A DNA stretch of 5,011 bases from contig URZM01000161.1 of the NCBI GenBank assembly GCA_900552315.1, forward strand, positions 1-5,011, read 5' to 3'. The notes under the pieces are model-generated. The model saw only the letters and a program-made list of their open reading frames with translations. It was not told the origin of the DNA and made no database searches. Origin of the DNA: an uncultured Bacteroidales bacterium (GTDB lineage: Bacteria > Bacteroidota > Bacteroidia > Bacteroidales > Muribaculaceae). Within the stretch, counting starts at the first letter, position 1. Every line of letters starts with the position of its first letter. Below, piece by piece: positions 1 to 4,994 of the stretch. A program made the position numbers and the translations under genes.

Positions 1-48
1 CCGGCGAGGACGCCGGGGGTTAACAAAATCTACGCCCCCTCCGGGGGC
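1..48. repeat. Paired GC-rich hairpins, REP-like intergenic sequence
   Basis: Two perfect inverted repeats lie close together. CCGGCG (1-6) pairs with CGCCGG (11-16) around a 4-nt loop, and GCCCCC (34-39) pairs with GGGGGC (43-48) around TCC. Between them is an AT-rich stretch containing the palindrome GTTAAC (19-24). Read on the minus strand, downstream of the 190-1236 gene, the second hairpin is followed by GTAGATTTTGTT. It could therefore act as a weak intrinsic terminator for the minus-strand operon, although the T run is interrupted. The compact hairpin pair with the adjoining direct repeats also resembles dispersed REP-type intergenic elements. The element may continue left of the window. 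The hairpins are seen directly; both roles are inferred. Confidence 0.45.
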
Positions 49-60
49 TCATGCCTGGGA

Positions 61-160
61 GTCGTGGTTAGCCATCGTCCCGAGGGGTCGTGTGGTCGTG
101 GTTAGCCATCGTCCCGAGGGGTCGTTTGGGTCGTGGTTAGCCATCGGCGAGAGGCCGTGG
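61..160. repeat. Direct tandem repeat of about 34 nt, 2 full copies plus 1 degenerate copy
   Basis: A 31-nt unit beginning GTCGTGGTTAGCCATCG and ending GAGGGGTCGT occurs identically at 61-91 and 95-125. A third copy starts at 130; its first 17 bases (130-146) are exact and the rest has drifted. Spacing between copy starts is 34 and 35 nt. Short variable spacers of 3-4 nt separate the copies. The unit contains a short CCC-GA-GGG dyad. With 3 copies and short spacers it is not a CRISPR array, and no cas gene is present. It lies just downstream of the last gene of the minus-strand operon. Function unknown. Confidence 0.85.
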
Positions 161-189
161 GGACGGGGGTGACTGTGGGGAGGGAGGGA

Positions 190-1236
190 TCAGGGGGTGG
201 TGGGGCGGTATTCGTGGTAGTTGATGAAGCGCTCGATGGTGTAGGTGTAGTTCAGGGGCTCGGTCTGGGTGCGGGTGTCCCATTCTTGGTAGTAGTCGTC
301 CCATTCCTGGGTCTCGTAGCGGGTGGAGCCGGTGGCCGAGACGTCGGCCTTGCGCCAGTTGCCGTATTCGTCCAGGTCGTAATAGGTGAATGTGAATGAG
401 AGGTCGGTGGTGTATGTCCCGTCGCTGCTGCGGTAGGTGTATGAGGCGGTCTGTGGTGCCGAGGATGTGCCTGATGAGCATGTCTGTCGCCAGACGGAAC
501 CTTCGTCGGTGGCGTCGGTGATGGAGGTCAGGCGTTTGCCGCTCCAGTCGAGGGTGTAGGTGTCGTCTCCGTAGTCGAGCCGGAACATGATTCTGCTGAC
601 CATGCCGCCGGGATTGCGGCTTATGGAGGGCCTGCCAGTGGAGTAACGGTCGAGGTCGGCGGGGAGGTCGGTGAATGAGCCGTCGTAGTCGTACTGGATC
701 GTGGTCTCGTTGAGAAGCATTGACATGACATCGAGGTTGCCGTCAGAGTTTCCGATGCGTGTATGGACGGAGGCCACGTGTCCTTTCAGGTCGAGGAAAT
801 CGAGGTCGGGTGTGCTGAAATGGAGGCGTAGCGAGTCGTCGAGCGCCTGCAGGCGCTCGGCTTCGGCGATGGAGGCGGCGATGGCCTGTCTGCGTGCCTC
901 CTCCTCTTCTTTCTCCTCCAGGCGCTCTTTGCGTTCCCGGTCTTCCTTTTCCTTGATGTAGAAATAGGCGTAGATGCCGCCACCCACGAGCAACAGGATG
1001 ATGACGCCGGGGATAACCCATATCCATGGATTCCTCTTCCGGCCTACCTCGTCGTAATCTATGTCGACGACGTTGTCATTGCCTGGCGCGGGACGGGGTT
1101 TCCCCGGAGCGGGCCGTGAGGGGTCGTTCACGAGTATCCGGCGTGCCGGGACGGGTGATGCGTTTTCCCGGTTGTTGCTGTCGGCTCCTTTTCCTTGAGT
1201 GGAGGGGGGGAGGGGTGGAGGCATGCGTTTTCCCAT
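190..1236 (-). CDS. Single-pass membrane protein with proline-rich N-terminus, charged helix and YD/RHS-like C-terminal region; function unknown
   Basis: This 348-residue protein is not one I recognise. Residues 1-68 are low-complexity, rich in Pro, Arg and Asp. A hydrophobic segment at about 71-93 (WIWVIPGVIILLLVGGG core), preceded by GRKR, suggests one transmembrane helix with the N-terminus in the cytoplasm. Residues 94-135 are dense in Glu, Lys and Arg, probably a coiled coil or stalk. From about 148 to the end it is Tyr/Asp/Thr-rich and beta-like. Phrases such as LKGHVASV (150-157) and DEYGNWRKADV (289-299) recall the YD/RHS-type extracytoplasmic domains common in Bacteroidota. The start at 1236 was chosen because upstream codons in the same frame run into the end of meaB, leaving a 44-nt gap. 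No Shine-Dalgarno is convincing, as is normal for the phylum. It appears to be the last gene of the four-gene minus-strand run. Topology and domain assignment are inferred. Confidence 0.8.
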   Translation of the reverse strand: MGKRMPPPLPPSTQGKGADSNNRENASPVPARRILVNDPSRPAPGKPRPAPGNDNVVDIDYDEVGRKRNPWIWVIPGVIILLLVGGGIYAYFYIKEKEDRERKERLEEKEEEEARRQAIAASIAEAERLQALDDSLRLHFSTPDLDFLDLKGHVASVHTRIGNSDGNLDVMSMLLNETTIQYDYDGSFTDLPADLDRYSTGRPSISRNPGGMVSRIMFRLDYGDDTYTLDWSGKRLTSITDATDEGSVWRQTCSSGTSSAPQTASYTYRSSDGTYTTDLSFTFTYYDLDEYGNWRKADVSATGSTRYETQEWDDYYQEWDTRTQTEPLNYTYTIERFINYHEYRPTTP

Positions 1237-1280
1237 AATTTTTATACAACCTCTTGTTTTACAGGTGGAACGGTGGTGAG

Positions 1281-2375
1281 TCAGCTTTTGAGTCGGGAGA
1301 AATAGAAGTCGAGGACATCCTTGGCTGCGGTGAAGGAGGACTGTTCGCTGTTGAGCACGCGCATCTCCTTCTGTTCCAGCAGGGCCTTGACCTCGGGCAT
1401 GGAGTAGAAGCTGTGGCGGAGCTGCTCGTCGATGGTCTCTATCATCCAGTATTTCTCTTGCTCCTGGCGCTTGTGGTCGAAATATCCGGTTCGCTTGACG
1501 TATTCGAAATATCGGTCTATCATGTCCCATACCTTGTCGATTCCGAGCTCGTAGTAGCCGCTGTAAGTGAGGACCTCGGGAATCCATTTGCTGGGTGTGG
1601 GGGGGAAGAGGTGGAGGGCGTTGCGGAACTGGGCTGCGGCGAGGTTGGCGCGCTCTATGTTGTCGCCGTCGGCCTTGTTTATGACTATGCCGTCGGCCAT
1701 CTCCATGATGCCACGCTTTATGCCCTGCAGCTCGTCGCCGGTGCCGGCGAGCTGTATGAGCAGGAAGAAATCGACCATGGAGTGGACGGCAGTCTCGCTT
1801 TGGCCGACGCCTACGGTCTCTACGAAAATGTTGTCATAGCCGGCGGCCTCGCACAAGACGATTGTCTCGCGTGTCTTGCGCGCCACGCCGCCCAGGGAGC
1901 CGGCAGAGGGGGAGGGGCGTATGAAGGCTCCGTGCTGCTGGCTGAGTTTCTCCATGCGTGTCTTGTCGCCCAGGATGGAGCCTTTGGTGCGCTCGCTGCT
2001 GGGGTCTATGGCCAGGACCGCGAGCTTGCCTCCCTTGCCGAGGACGTGCATGCCGAAGACGTCGATGGATGTGCTTTTGCCCGCTCCGGGCACGCCGGTG
2101 ATGCCTATGCGGCGTGAGTGTCCGGCATGGGGGAGGCATTTCTCTATCACCTCCTGGGCTATGGCCTGGTGGGCCTCGGCGGTGCTTTCTATGAGGGTGA
2201 CGGCTCGGCCAAGCACGCTCACGTCGCCTTTGAGTATGCCTTCCACATATTCGGCAGGGGTGAGCTGGCGCGCGGCGCGGCGCGGCTTGCGGTATGGATT
2301 GACGGTGGGGGCTGAGGTGACCCCCTTGTTTACCTGGAGGCCTTTGTATTCTTCTGAGTTTTCGGGATGGGTCAT
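1281..2375 (-). CDS. meaB: Methylmalonyl-CoA mutase-associated GTPase MeaB (ArgK/YgfD family)
   Basis: This 364-residue protein is a G3E-type P-loop GTPase. The family escorts adenosylcobalamin into methylmalonyl-CoA mutase and protects the enzyme from inactivation, supporting the succinate-methylmalonyl-propionyl-CoA route in the cytoplasm. Visible motifs are Walker A GVPGAGKS (94-101), the switch-region IDPSSERTKGSILGDKTRM (123-141), ETVGVGQSE (186-194) and the guanine-specificity motif NKAD (233-236). The C-terminal helical part (about 290-364) fits the family dimerisation arm. Length is slightly above the roughly 330 residues of proteobacterial members because of an N-terminal extension. 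The start at 2375 gives MTHPENSEEYKGL, which I judge closer to Bacteroidota homologues. An in-frame ATG at 2423 would add 16 low-complexity residues and make an ATGA overlap with the upstream gene's stop. All key GTPase motifs are intact. The mutase genes are not in this window. Confidence 0.95.
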   Translation of the reverse strand: MTHPENSEEYKGLQVNKGVTSAPTVNPYRKPRRAARQLTPAEYVEGILKGDVSVLGRAVTLIESTAEAHQAIAQEVIEKCLPHAGHSRRIGITGVPGAGKSTSIDVFGMHVLGKGGKLAVLAIDPSSERTKGSILGDKTRMEKLSQQHGAFIRPSPSAGSLGGVARKTRETIVLCEAAGYDNIFVETVGVGQSETAVHSMVDFFLLIQLAGTGDELQGIKRGIMEMADGIVINKADGDNIERANLAAAQFRNALHLFPPTPSKWIPEVLTYSGYYELGIDKVWDMIDRYFEYVKRTGYFDHKRQEQEKYWMIETIDEQLRHSFYSMPEVKALLEQKEMRVLNSEQSSFTAAKDVLDFYFSRLKS

Positions 2376-2419
2376 GGTTGATAAGGTTGATGTGGTGGTT
2401 GGTGGGAGGAGAGCGGGAG

Positions 2420-3502
2420 TCATTCGGGACGGGTGCCGATAAGATGCACGGTGCGGGTGGGGTGCAGCGGGTCGTCGGTCACGGTCTCGATGGGTATCTT
2501 GAAATTACCGTGAGGGAGCCGTGAGGGGTCTACGGAGCCTTTGACGGGTTTCCAGTCACCCGGTTTCAGCGATTTCGGCATGGATTTCACTTTCAGGAGC
2601 CCTGGGAGTTGCGGACAGTGCACGCGTTTGACCGCCAATGCCGTGTGGCCTTCGTTCTTTACGGCGAACTCGATGGGGATCGCCTTGGCGGAAGACACCT
2701 CTCCCAGGTCTATTATGGTGGGGAACAGCGTGGCGGATGGCGCGTCCCTGAGTTGCTGCTCGGTGTATGCGGATGTGTCCGGCACTATGTCGGCCGTGAC
2801 ATGCACGGGAATCTCGCGGTGTTCTCCGCCATAGTCGGCCATGAGTATGAAGGGTGTGTCAAGAGAGCCGATCTCGGCGCCGTCGCGCGTGTTCATATAT
2901 GCGCTGAGCGTGAACAGGTCGCCGGGAGCGATGTCCAGGGATGATGCCCCGAGGGAAATGTAGGGGGGTACATCTTTCCAGCTTAGACGGAGAGTGTCGC
3001 CGGACTGGTTGTAGCCATGGATGTACTCGTGGCGGGACGTGCCCCATACGGTGTGGCCCATGGGTATGACGTCGGCGCTCAGGCGCATGGACCCGGCCGT
3101 GACGGGGTATTTGGAGTCAAGGCTCCGGGGGGAGCCTATCACGGTGCCTTTGATGGCGATGGACGTAAGGTCGCTGTCCACGCCGGTATATGCCTTAACG
3201 TGTTTCAGAAAACGGCCCGGTCGCCCGGTTGGGTTGTAGTCAAACCAGATGGTCGCCGTGTCGCCGGGGGCTATTATGCCCTCGGTGTACCCCACGCCGG
3301 TGCATCCGCACGTGGACTTGACGCGCTGTATGACAGTGGCCTCGGGACCGAGGTTCACGAACTGCACGTGCCCGTGTGCCTTGCCGCTCTCTTCGCGTAT
3401 GGTGCCGAAATCGTATTCGGTGCTGAGCCATTTCAGGTTGTCGGCGTAGGCGCCGGATATGGCCAGCGCTGCGGCGAGGGTAAGGAAATGTCTTGTACGC
3501 AT
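2420..3502 (-). CDS. Secreted three-domain DUF1573 (ASH/Ig-like) protein
   Basis: This 360-residue protein begins with a Sec signal peptide (n-region RTRH, hydrophobic core 6-17, likely cleavage after AYA at 18-20), so it should be periplasmic or surface-exposed. Residues about 22-123 form a typical DUF1573 domain: YDFGTI (30-35), STCGCTG (63-69), APGD (78-81) and GRPGRFLK (93-100). Two further segments repeat the same layout without the CGC motif. One is at about 137-238, with APGD at 192-195. The other is at about 256-357, with DLGEV at 265-269, KPGD at 313-316 and a single Cys (296) near the CGC position. Landmarks recur every 114-121 residues, suggesting triplication. Family function is unknown; an adhesive or protein-binding role is only a guess. 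The gene starts 7 nt after the other DUF1573 gene, so co-transcription is likely. Its stop overlaps the longer possible meaB start. Confidence 0.9.
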   Translation of the reverse strand: MRTRHFLTLAAALAISGAYADNLKWLSTEYDFGTIREESGKAHGHVQFVNLGPEATVIQRVKSTCGCTGVGYTEGIIAPGDTATIWFDYNPTGRPGRFLKHVKAYTGVDSDLTSIAIKGTVIGSPRSLDSKYPVTAGSMRLSADVIPMGHTVWGTSRHEYIHGYNQSGDTLRLSWKDVPPYISLGASSLDIAPGDLFTLSAYMNTRDGAEIGSLDTPFILMADYGGEHREIPVHVTADIVPDTSAYTEQQLRDAPSATLFPTIIDLGEVSSAKAIPIEFAVKNEGHTALAVKRVHCPQLPGLLKVKSMPKSLKPGDWKPVKGSVDPSRLPHGNFKIPIETVTDDPLHPTRTVHLIGTRPE

Positions 3503-3509
3503 GGCGGGG

Positions 3510-3902
3510 TCAGGGGATTACGTTGCCTACAATCTTAAGACGCACTTTCTTGGGCGACCCGTTGGTCTTTACGGTGACGGTGCGGTCTATGGGACCGGGA
3601 CGGCCTACGGGATTGTATGTCACCTTTATCTTGCCTTTCTTGCCGGGTGCGATGGGCTGCTTGGGGTATTCGGGCTTGGTGCATCCGCAGGTGGCCGTTG
3701 CGTCGATTATGAGCAGGTTGCCGTCGCCGTTGTTCGTGAATGTGAACTCGTGGCTCACCGGGCCGTTTTTCTCCTTGACGTTTCCGAAATCGTAGCGGTA
3801 TTCGGAGAAATTCACTTTGGCTTTCTTGCCTGCGGCGCTGAGAGCCACAGGCATGGCTATGGCCGCCAGGACCAGTATGCAAAATAATAAGGAACGCTTC
3901 AT
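3510..3902 (-). CDS. Small secreted DUF1573 protein
   Basis: This 130-residue protein has a Sec signal peptide (KR n-region, hydrophobic core about 5-21, likely cleavage around ALSAA at 20-24) followed by one DUF1573 domain that fills the rest. Family hallmarks are present: YRYDFGNVKE (35-44), FTFTNNGDGNLLI (53-65), TCGCTKPEYP (71-80), IAPGKKG (84-90) and YNPVGRPG (96-103). Cys8 lies inside the hydrophobic core and is not in a lipobox, so it is probably not a lipoprotein. It is the first gene of the minus-strand run and is followed after 7 nt by a larger DUF1573 protein sharing the YNPxGRPG and TCGCT signatures. The two look like paralogues. The biochemical function of the family is not established; a periplasmic or extracellular location is inferred from the signal peptide. 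Confidence 0.93.
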   Translation of the reverse strand: MKRSLLFCILVLAAIAMPVALSAAGKKAKVNFSEYRYDFGNVKEKNGPVSHEFTFTNNGDGNLLIIDATATCGCTKPEYPKQPIAPGKKGKIKVTYNPVGRPGPIDRTVTVKTNGSPKKVRLKIVGNVIP

Positions 3903-4018
3903 AGTCGTGTACGTTAATATAAGGTAGGACGTGGAAACGGGACCAAGGTTTGCGAGCCTCCGGGATGTTTAAGATTTTTTAAGGGGTGAGGGGCTTGCGG
4001 CTCCCGGCTTCCACAGCG

Positions 4019-4026
4019 CAAAGTTA
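4019..4026 (-). promoter_or_regulatory. Candidate -7 element of the minus-strand operon
   Basis: Read on the minus strand this is TAACTTTG, an exact match to the Bacteroidota -7 consensus TAnnTTTG, and it continues as TAACTTTGC as many such promoters do. It lies about 117 nt upstream of the start codon at 3902. I see no good TTTG at the expected -33 distance; only an A/T run (4050-4056) lies nearby. The call is therefore partial. A weaker alternative, TACCTTAT at 3919-3926 with TTGG 16 nt upstream, sits closer to the gene. Confidence 0.45.
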
Positions 4027-4066
4027 CAAAAACTTTGAGAATCAGGGATAAAAAAATCGCGGGGAT

Positions 4067-4097
4067 TTTGCAGATTGGTGGAAAATCACTAATTTTG
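4067..4097 (+). promoter_or_regulatory. Bacteroidota-type promoter of rplU-rpmA
   Basis: TTTG at 4067-4070 and TAATTTTG at 4090-4097 match the -33 TTTG and -7 TAnnTTTG elements of the Bacteroidota housekeeping sigma factor, separated by the standard 19 nt. Transcription should begin around 4103-4106, leaving a leader of about 80 nt before the rplU start at 4185. The match to consensus is exact, which suits a strongly expressed ribosomal protein operon. Confidence 0.8.
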
Positions 4098-4131
4098 CAC
4101 CGCTATTCATGCCGCCAAGGCTCAAATAAGT

Positions 4132-4148
4132 GGGGAACGGCGTTCCTC
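4132..4148 (+). promoter_or_regulatory. Hairpin in the rplU leader
   Basis: GGGGAAC (4132-4138) can pair with GTTCCTC (4142-4148) around a GGC loop: seven pairs including one G-T wobble. It lies in the predicted 5' leader, 36 nt before the rplU start codon, and the stretch after it is A/T-rich and unstructured. Ribosomal protein leaders often carry autoregulatory structures, so this might be a binding site for L21 or another regulator. No known leader family is recognised, and a single small stem could occur by chance. Confidence 0.35.
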
Positions 4149-4184
4149 CGCCCAACGGTTTAACTTAAAAATCAATAACTTAGC

Positions 4185-4508
4185 ATGTACGCTATAGTAG
4201 AAATCAAAGGACAGCAGTTCAAGGCCGAAGAAGGCAAGTATCTGTATGTACATCATCTCGGCGCCGATGTGAAGGAAGGCGAGGCTGTGAGCTTCGACAA
4301 GGTCCTTCTGCTGGAAGCCGACGGTGCCGTCAAGGTAGGCGTGCCCACCGTAGAGGGCGCAGCAGTGAAGTGTGAGGTGCTCGAGCCCCTCGTGAAGGGC
4401 GACAAGGTGCTTGTTTTCAAGAAGAAACGCCGTAAAGGCTATCGTCGTCTGAACGGTCACCGCCAGCAGTTCACAAAGGTGTTAGTTAAAAATATCGTAA
4501 ACGCTTAA
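4185..4508 (+). CDS. rplU: 50S ribosomal protein L21
   Basis: This 107-residue protein is bacterial L21 (bL21), which binds 23S rRNA in the large subunit. It starts with the family signature MYAIVEIKGQQFKAEEGKYL (1-20). The basic C-terminal signature follows, with KKKRRKGYRRLNGHRQQFT at 79-97, where the RKGYR and GHRQ residues contact rRNA. Length is usual for the family (about 100-107). The ATG at 4185 gives the canonical MYAIV start. Upstream bases are A/T-rich with no Shine-Dalgarno, as expected in this phylum. It is followed after 15 nt by rpmA, the near-universal bacterial order, and is driven by the promoter at 4067-4097. Confidence 0.99.
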   Translation: MYAIVEIKGQQFKAEEGKYLYVHHLGADVKEGEAVSFDKVLLLEADGAVKVGVPTVEGAAVKCEVLEPLVKGDKVLVFKKKRRKGYRRLNGHRQQFTKVLVKNIVNA

Positions 4509-4523
4509 ACCAACTCCACAGAA

Positions 4524-4787
4524 ATGGCACATAAAAAAGGTGTCGGTAGTTCTAAGAACGGCCGCGAATCAGAAAGCAAACGCCTCGGCGTTAAAATCTT
4601 CGGTGGAGCAAAGTGCAAAGCCGGCAACATCATCAAGCGCCAGCGCGGCACGCAGCACCATCCCGGACTGAACGTGGGCATGGGCAAGGATCATACCCTG
4701 TTCGCCCTTATCGACGGAGTGGTGACTTTCACCACGGGCAAGGAAGGCCGCAAGTTCATCAACGTGCTGCCTCACGACGCCAAGTAA
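4524..4787 (+). CDS. rpmA: 50S ribosomal protein L27
   Basis: This 87-residue protein is bacterial L27 (bL27), whose N-terminal tail reaches towards the peptidyl transferase centre of the 50S subunit. The start MAHKKGVGSSKNGRESESK (1-19) is the mature tail directly after the initiator Met, without the cleavable N-terminal extension of Firmicutes L27, so no processing protease is needed. The core signatures GNIIKRQRGTQHHPG (34-48) and GMGKDHTLFALIDG (52-65) are intact and the length is normal. It is co-transcribed with rplU and ends 29 nt before an intrinsic terminator. Confidence 0.99.
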   Translation: MAHKKGVGSSKNGRESESKRLGVKIFGGAKCKAGNIIKRQRGTQHHPGLNVGMGKDHTLFALIDGVVTFTTGKEGRKFINVLPHDAK

Positions 4788-4816
4788 AAGCGTCCGGCGC
4801 TACAAACCCACAATGG

Positions 4817-4844
4817 CCTCGCCCTTTTCGGGCGGGGTTTTTTT
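4817..4844 (+). terminator. Rho-independent terminator of rplU-rpmA
   Basis: CCTCGCCC (4817-4824) pairs with GGGCGGGG (4830-4837) around the loop TTTTC, giving an 8-bp stem with one T-G wobble. A run of seven T (4838-4844) follows directly. Position 29 nt after the rpmA stop and the uninterrupted T tract make this a textbook intrinsic terminator. Confidence 0.93.
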
Positions 4845-4852
4845 GTGCCCTT

Positions 4853-4876
4853 GTGGCGGGGTGGCGGGGTGGCGGC
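4853..4876. repeat. 8-nt tandem repeat, three units
   Basis: GTGGCGGG occurs at 4853-4860 and 4861-4868, followed by GTGGCGGC at 4869-4876. It lies just after the rpmA terminator in non-coding DNA. It is a short GC-rich microsatellite prone to slippage. No function can be assigned. Confidence 0.7.
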
Positions 4877-4890
4877 GGACGAGGCAGACG

Positions 4891-4917
4891 GGTCCGACGG
4901 GTCGGACAAGTCGGACG
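4891..4917. repeat. 9-nt tandem repeat with palindromic GTCSGAC cores
   Basis: Three consecutive 9-nt units are GGTCCGACG (4891-4899), GGTCGGACA (4900-4908) and AGTCGGACG (4909-4917). Each has a 7-nt core GTCCGAC or GTCGGAC, which are reverse complements of each other, so 4892-4898 and 4901-4907 form a perfect inverted repeat with a GG loop. From general familiarity I recall similar short GTCSGAC arrays in intergenic DNA of Bacteroidota, but I cannot check that here. Confidence 0.65.
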
Positions 4918-4930
4918 AGGTGAGAAATGG

Positions 4931-4972
4931 CGCAGGCGCCGCGCGGGAGGTGGTCCCGGCGCGGCGCCTGTG
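4931..4972. other. Long, very stable intergenic hairpin
   Basis: CAGGCGCCGCGC (4933-4944) is perfectly complementary to GCGCGGCGCCTG (4959-4970). Two more pairs (C-G, G-T wobble) extend the base to 4931-4972. After one bulged G (4958), GGGA (4945-4948) pairs with TCCC (4954-4957) around a GGTGG loop. The total is about 18 pairs, nearly all G-C. Neither side is followed by a T tract, so it is not a standard intrinsic terminator. It lies between the rpmA terminator and the possible end of a converging gene, so a role in mRNA 3'-end protection or convergent termination is plausible but inferred. Confidence 0.75.
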
Positions 4973-4994
4973 TGATTAAGGGTATGGGGATGGA

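Noticed and set aside
61..160. CRISPR array
   Set aside because: The units are nearly contiguous with 3-4 nt between copies, the third copy is decayed, and there are no unique spacers of 25-40 nt and no cas genes.
137..481. Minus-strand open frame of 114 codons at the left end
   Set aside because: It overlaps the 190-1236 gene in another frame and is His/Pro/Arg-rich, typical of a GC-rich shadow frame.
1237..1587. N-terminal extension of the membrane protein up to an ATG at 1587
   Set aside because: The added 117 residues are an out-of-frame reading of the meaB 3' end (Arg/His/Pro-rich) and look nothing like a protein domain. The ATG at 1236, 44 nt after meaB, is the sensible start.
1254..2117. 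Long plus-strand open frame of 287 codons
   Set aside because: It lies entirely antisense to meaB, whose protein has all family motifs. The plus-strand translation has no recognisable domain and arises from the GC-rich third positions of meaB.
3017..3887. Plus-strand open frames opposite the two DUF1573 genes (3017-3538, 3459-3887)
   Set aside because: They are antisense shadows of clearly coding minus-strand genes with signal peptides and DUF1573 motifs, and have no recognisable domains or promoter.
4613..4975. 120-codon plus-strand frame overlapping rpmA and its terminator
   Set aside because: It is out of frame within rpmA, reads through the intrinsic terminator and ends in Arg/Gly-rich translation of the repeats.
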